A stretch of 37,394 nt of DNA from a bacterium (GTDB taxonomy: Bacteria; SZUA-79; Acidulodesulfobacterales; Acidulodesulfobacteraceae). How positions within the stretch are numbered: position 1 is the first letter of the stretch; the number at the start of each line of letters is the position of its first letter. The DNA lies in NCBI GenBank assembly GCA_021822625.1, contig JAKAQK010000006.1, positions 1 to 37,394 on the forward strand, read 5' to 3'. A program made the position numbers and the translations under genes. The notes under the pieces are model-generated. The model saw only the letters and a program-made list of their open reading frames with translations, had not been told where the DNA came from and did not search any database. Of this stretch, positions 34,790 to 37,394 are shown in pieces.

Positions 34790-34827
34790 AGGCGTTATCG
34801 TTATTAAAGTAAACAGAGTGACTTACT
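34752..34827 (+). repeat. Duplicated 3' end of rel
   Basis: The last 34 bp of rel (from TTAAAGGCGTTATTAAAGTA to the stop) are repeated directly after the stop codon, with a 4-bp insertion in the second copy. The stop codon is in the first copy, so the protein end is unchanged. Confidence 0.9.
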
Positions 34828-34906
34828 GATTAGGTTTTCGCTTACAGCTCTTATAATATAACCTTAACAGAGTTGCTCACAGATGCTCACAGACTGCTGA
34901 TTCTGC

Positions 34907-35104
34907 TTATTTGCTTACTACTTTTGTAATCTTGCCGGCCTTCAAACATTTAGAGCAAACTTTCACTTTTTTATGCGTACCGTTAAAATCGGCTTTTACT
35001 ATATGCAGATTGGGTAGAGAAACTCTTTTTGTTTTATTATTAGCGTGAGAAACTTTGTTGCCGTATTGAATGCTTTTTCCGCAAACGCTGCATGTCCTTG
35101 ACAT
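34907..35104 (-). CDS. rpmB: Large-subunit ribosomal protein bL28
   Basis: [29 protein letters not shown] and [15 protein letters not shown] match bL28. Two CxxC pairs (C5/C8 and C50/C53) make this the zinc-binding C+ form. The 65 aa are normal. AAGGAG lies about 11 nt upstream on the minus strand. It is convergent with rel (117 bp between stops). Its promoter should lie in the AT-rich gap at 35105-35250, where several minus-strand TATAAT strings occur, none with a clear -35. Confidence 0.95.
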   Translation of the reverse strand: MSRTCSVCGKSIQYGNKVSHANNKTKRVSLPNLHIVKADFNGTHKKVKVCSKCLKAGKITKVVSK

Positions 35105-35640
35105 TATTTATGCTCCTTCAATATTATTTGTTTAAATATTATTTGTTATTATTTATTATAAGATTATATATAAATTTAAGATTATAAATTACAGTTTCAT
35201 TATACAGTTTCATTTAATATAATTAATATATATGCATAATATTTAATATATACACATTATACAATTTCATTTAATATATTTAATATAGATACATAATACA
35301 TAATATATATTAAATATACACATTATTATGTATATACTGCATATTGATATTATTATTGCAATTTGAATAATTGATATATCTATCAGAGAACTTATCCCTT
35401 TTTTTCAATTATTGTAGTCATATATTATACTTATAATAAAATTTAAGTCAAGATATTTTATATGATATATTTTATATGATATTTTATTATTATATAGGAT
35501 ATACTTACATTAGTGTTTAATTGAAATATTTTATAGTTTATATAAATATTTTGTTTTACATTATAAAATTTTATGATAAAATAATAAACATTAACTATGG
35601 ATAATAAAAAGCGATAATAGAACGATAATAAAACTGTGAA
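35105..35640. other. Very AT-rich intergenic DNA, no gene seen
   Basis: Almost pure A/T, with many ATATATTTAATATA, ACACATTAT and TTTATATGATAT pieces and partial direct repeats (CAGTTTCATT twice near 35191-35213; TTTATATGATAT twice near 35457-35483). I see no ORF, tRNA or strong hairpin with a T-run. It must contain the rpmB promoter. Confidence 0.6.
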
Positions 35641-35650
35641 TAATAAGTTG

Positions 35651-35730
35651 CTTTAATTTGCTTTAATTTGCTTTAAGTTGCTTTAAGTTGCTTTAATTTG
35701 CTTTAAGTTGCTTTAAGTTGCTTTAATTTG
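35651..35730 (+). repeat. 10-bp tandem repeat (eight units)
   Basis: Eight exact-length units of CTTTAATTTG or CTTTAAGTTG, plus partial units at both ends. The unit length equals one helical turn. The T/G variants occur in a patterned order (T,T,G,G,T,G,G,T). Confidence 0.95.
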
Positions 35731-35802
35731 CTTTTTATAGAAACTTGTAAAGATTTGCAGATATTAATCTTTATATCTATAACTCTTTATATCTCTATCT
35801 CT

Positions 35803-35976
35803 AATATGTTTATACCGTTATATCTATATATGTTTATATTGTTATAGTTATAATATGTTTATATCGTTATATTTATAATTTGTTTATATTGTTATAGTTA
35901 TAATATGTTTATATCGTTATATTTATAATTTGTTTATATTGTTATATCTATATATGTTTTACTCGGTTATATCTTT
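35803..35976 (+). repeat. Seven 25-bp iteron-like repeats upstream of the winged-helix gene
   Basis: Units of 24-25 bp begin at 35803, 35828, 35852, 35877, 35902, 35927 and 35952. The type sequence is AATATGTTTATATCGTTATA followed by TTTAT. Units alternate between an A form (ATATG...TCG) and a B form (TTTG...TTG), so a 50-bp pair was also duplicated. The array ends 52 bp before the ATG at 36029. Confidence 0.93.
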
Positions 35977-36028
35977 ATAAAATTACAACAAAAAATTAAA
36001 ATTATTGCTATGGAGGCATGGAGGCATT

Positions 36029-37081
36029 ATGAAAAATCTTCAAACTAAATTTTATATAATTTTGAGTCTATTTTTTTTAAATAGAGATAAATTTGTAAAA
36101 GACACGATATCAAATATACCGCCTGAAAACAAAGAGATAGCTTATCTCAGTGATATTGAATTTACTATATTTGCATATTTTGCCTATAAATTTACTCATT
36201 CTACGGAAAAAGAAAAAAAAGATTTTGAAAAAAACGGCATAGTCGTATCATATAAAGACCTTAACAAACTTTATATTTCAACGCCGCACCTCGCAACTGT
36301 TTTAAAAACATTACAGGATAATAAATTAATTAAAAAGTCAACTTTGAGTGAAGATAAAAGAAAAACGAACTATATTCTGTCTTATCCGCTGCTTCAAAAA
36401 TTTAATTTTATTAATCTAAAAGCGTTGGAATTTTGCAATTTTGATGAATCCGATACGATAATTGTTAACAAATTACTACGCGGCGTAATTGATTTGTTAA
36501 AAAGCAACAATATAGTAAATGAAGAGCAGGAGAAAAATCTTACGAAATTTTTAGACGAAAGCGATAATTTAAAGAAGTTTTATTATATTTCTATTGCATT
36601 ATGGACAAGCAGGTACTTAATCAACGATTTCCAAATCAGGCTTATGGGTCCTTCTGAATTCATGGTTTATGCAATGATTATAAAACATTTTCTTAAGAAT
36701 GATAAAAAGCCGATTACAACTAAAAGGGTAAAAGACGAGACTGGACTTGCGCCGTCAATCATCAGTCAGAGTTTTAAAAAATTTATAGATGAGGATTTGG
36801 TAACCAGAAAAGAAATTAATAAATTTAAAGTATATTTTTATATAAACAGGAAAGAACTTGAGGAAAGAATAGAGAAAGATACAGTAATTATTGAGCTGAT
36901 AACTAAAAATTTCAAAAAAGAAGATTCGAAGCATTTTGAAAAATTTATTGAAAAATTAGAGGATAAATTATATAAACAGTTAAACAGCTTAGATTCCGAT
37001 AAAATTTGCAAAAAATGTGGCATGACTATACCACCGCTGCCCGGAATAAAATATTGCCCTTATTGCGGGGATAAGATATAA
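36029..37081 (+). CDS. Tandem winged-helix (MarR-like) protein with C-terminal zinc ribbon
   Basis: I do not recognise this as a named family. Residues 40-122 read as a MarR-type winged helix: KDLNKLYISTPHLATVLKTL (recognition region), DNKLIKKS, then the wing with SEDKRKTNYILS, where the D-K-R follows the MarR DxR pattern. Residues 205-280 look like a second winged helix (MGPSEFMVYAMI...ITTKRVKDETGLAPSIISQSF...LVTRKEINKFKVYFYI). The last 25 residues are a zinc ribbon, C327-x2-C330 and C343-x2-C346. The 350-aa start at 36029 is preferred over the in-frame TTG at 36005: GGAGG occurs twice just before it (36012-36016 and 36020-36024), in an 8-bp tandem repeat. A DNA-binding regulator is the best reading. 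The seven 25-bp repeats upstream may be its own binding sites. Confidence 0.72.
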   Translation: MKNLQTKFYIILSLFFLNRDKFVKDTISNIPPENKEIAYLSDIEFTIFAYFAYKFTHSTEKEKKDFEKNGIVVSYKDLNKLYISTPHLATVLKTLQDNKLIKKSTLSEDKRKTNYILSYPLLQKFNFINLKALEFCNFDESDTIIVNKLLRGVIDLLKSNNIVNEEQEKNLTKFLDESDNLKKFYYISIALWTSRYLINDFQIRLMGPSEFMVYAMIIKHFLKNDKKPITTKRVKDETGLAPSIISQSFKKFIDEDLVTRKEINKFKVYFYINRKELEERIEKDTVIIELITKNFKKEDSKHFEKFIEKLEDKLYKQLNSLDSDKICKKCGMTIPPLPGIKYCPYCGDKI

Positions 37082-37197
37082 TAAGAAAGTACAGCTAATA
37101 CTAATACGTTGTCGTTGTAATTTATAATATTCTGTTATGTTCCTTATATAACATAATAAATAATAACAAATATGGTTAGGTTCTGCATTAAAGCAAA

Positions 37198-37274
37198 GCG
37201 CCCGTAGCTCAGCTGGATAGAGCGTCAGACTACGAATCTGCAGGTCGGGGGTTCGAATCCCTCCGGGCGCACCA
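37198..37274 (+). tRNA. tRNA-Arg (anticodon ACG)
   Basis: A full cloverleaf: acceptor GCGCCCG/CGGGCGC, D-arm GCTC/GAGC, T-arm GGGGG/CCCTC with TTCGAAT loop and an encoded CCA. The anticodon loop CTACGAA carries ACG (37232-37234), read as inosine at the wobble position after deamination by TadA, so it decodes CGU/CGC/CGA. The top pair of the anticodon stem (T-C at 27/43) does not pair. It is the last feature; 37275-37394 shows no gene. Confidence 0.96.
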
Positions 37275-37394
37275 TTAAAAACCGCAGTAAATAAGCAGTT
37301 CTGCAGATTTTCCTCTTGACTTCGATATGAATTAAAATGTAAAATTATGTATGAAAATGAACCAAAATGTAAAAATTTTCCTACCTATTTACTA

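Noticed and set aside
35803-35976. Plasmid or phage replication origin (iterons)
   Set aside because: Surrounding genes are chromosomal housekeeping genes and no Rep or DnaA-box cluster is seen; kept only as an iteron-like array.
36005-36028. TTG start of the winged-helix gene at 36005
   Set aside because: The 8 codons read through both GGAGG sites (LLWRHGGI), so they are the ribosome binding region; the ATG at 36029 is the better start.
37198-37394. tRNA-Arg as an integrated element's attachment site
   Set aside because: No integrase and no repeat of the tRNA 3' end within the window; the window ends 120 bp later, so this cannot be decided.

Overview
The window is about 37 kb of very AT-rich DNA carrying 26 protein genes and one tRNA gene. 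It looks chromosomal and comes from a Gram-negative (diderm) anaerobe: there are two heptosyltransferase-family genes and a heptose-phosphate kinase (LPS core), a class I hybrid cluster protein, GatCAB amidotransferase and a Rel-type (p)ppGpp enzyme. The overall flavour is deltaproteobacterial in the old, broad sense; low-GC acidophilic sulfate-reducer lineages are one possibility, but that placement is inference only. No transposase, integrase, phage gene or CRISPR array was seen.

Layout. 1-1.75 kb: a membrane-anchored YVTN beta-propeller protein ending in a clear terminator. 1.75-4.2 kb: hcp, with a CRP/HcpR-like operator and four 46-bp tandem repeats upstream and a terminator downstream. 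4.3-10.9 kb: a UbiB-family kinase-like protein, then glmU and glmS, which make UDP-GlcNAc for peptidoglycan and LPS. 11.1-17.4 kb: a UvrD/PcrA helicase and the GatCAB genes, with gatA inverted between gatC and gatB. 17.6-20.3 kb: mtnA and ilvE. 20.4-30.4 kb: an envelope-glycan block with a GT2 gene on the minus strand, a polysaccharide deacetylase, two GT9 heptosyltransferase-like genes, a GNAT/FemAB-like transferase, a second GT2-like gene, a GT4 gene and the hldE-type kinase domain. 30.8-34.8 kb: the conserved information/stress cluster remA-gmk-rpoZ-rel. 34.9-37.3 kb: rpmB on the minus strand, a long AT-rich repeat-filled gap, a protein with two winged-helix domains and a zinc ribbon, and tRNA-Arg(ACG).

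Two themes run through the window. First, many conserved enzymes (GlmU, GlmS, UvrD, GatA, MtnA, one GT9, HldE kinase, Gmk, Rel, the deacetylase) carry low-complexity Asn/Asp/Ser/Thr/Gln-rich inserts or extensions at domain surfaces, while every catalytic motif I can check is kept. Several inserts are visibly made of recent in-frame tandem DNA duplications (57, 69, 81 and 102 bp). Second, almost every intergenic gap holds a different tandem repeat (periods 5, 9, 10, 11, 15, 25, 26, 46, 52, 53, 61, 71 and 117 bp). Together they suggest a genome where tandem duplication is frequent and tolerated.

The observations most worth following are: the lineage-style insertion of low-complexity loops into essential enzymes; the seven 25-bp repeats in front of the double winged-helix/zinc-ribbon gene; the HcpR-like box plus 46-bp array before hcp; a G-free, C-containing 61-bp repeat array after the LPS block that could act as a Rho-loading site; and the inverted gatA.
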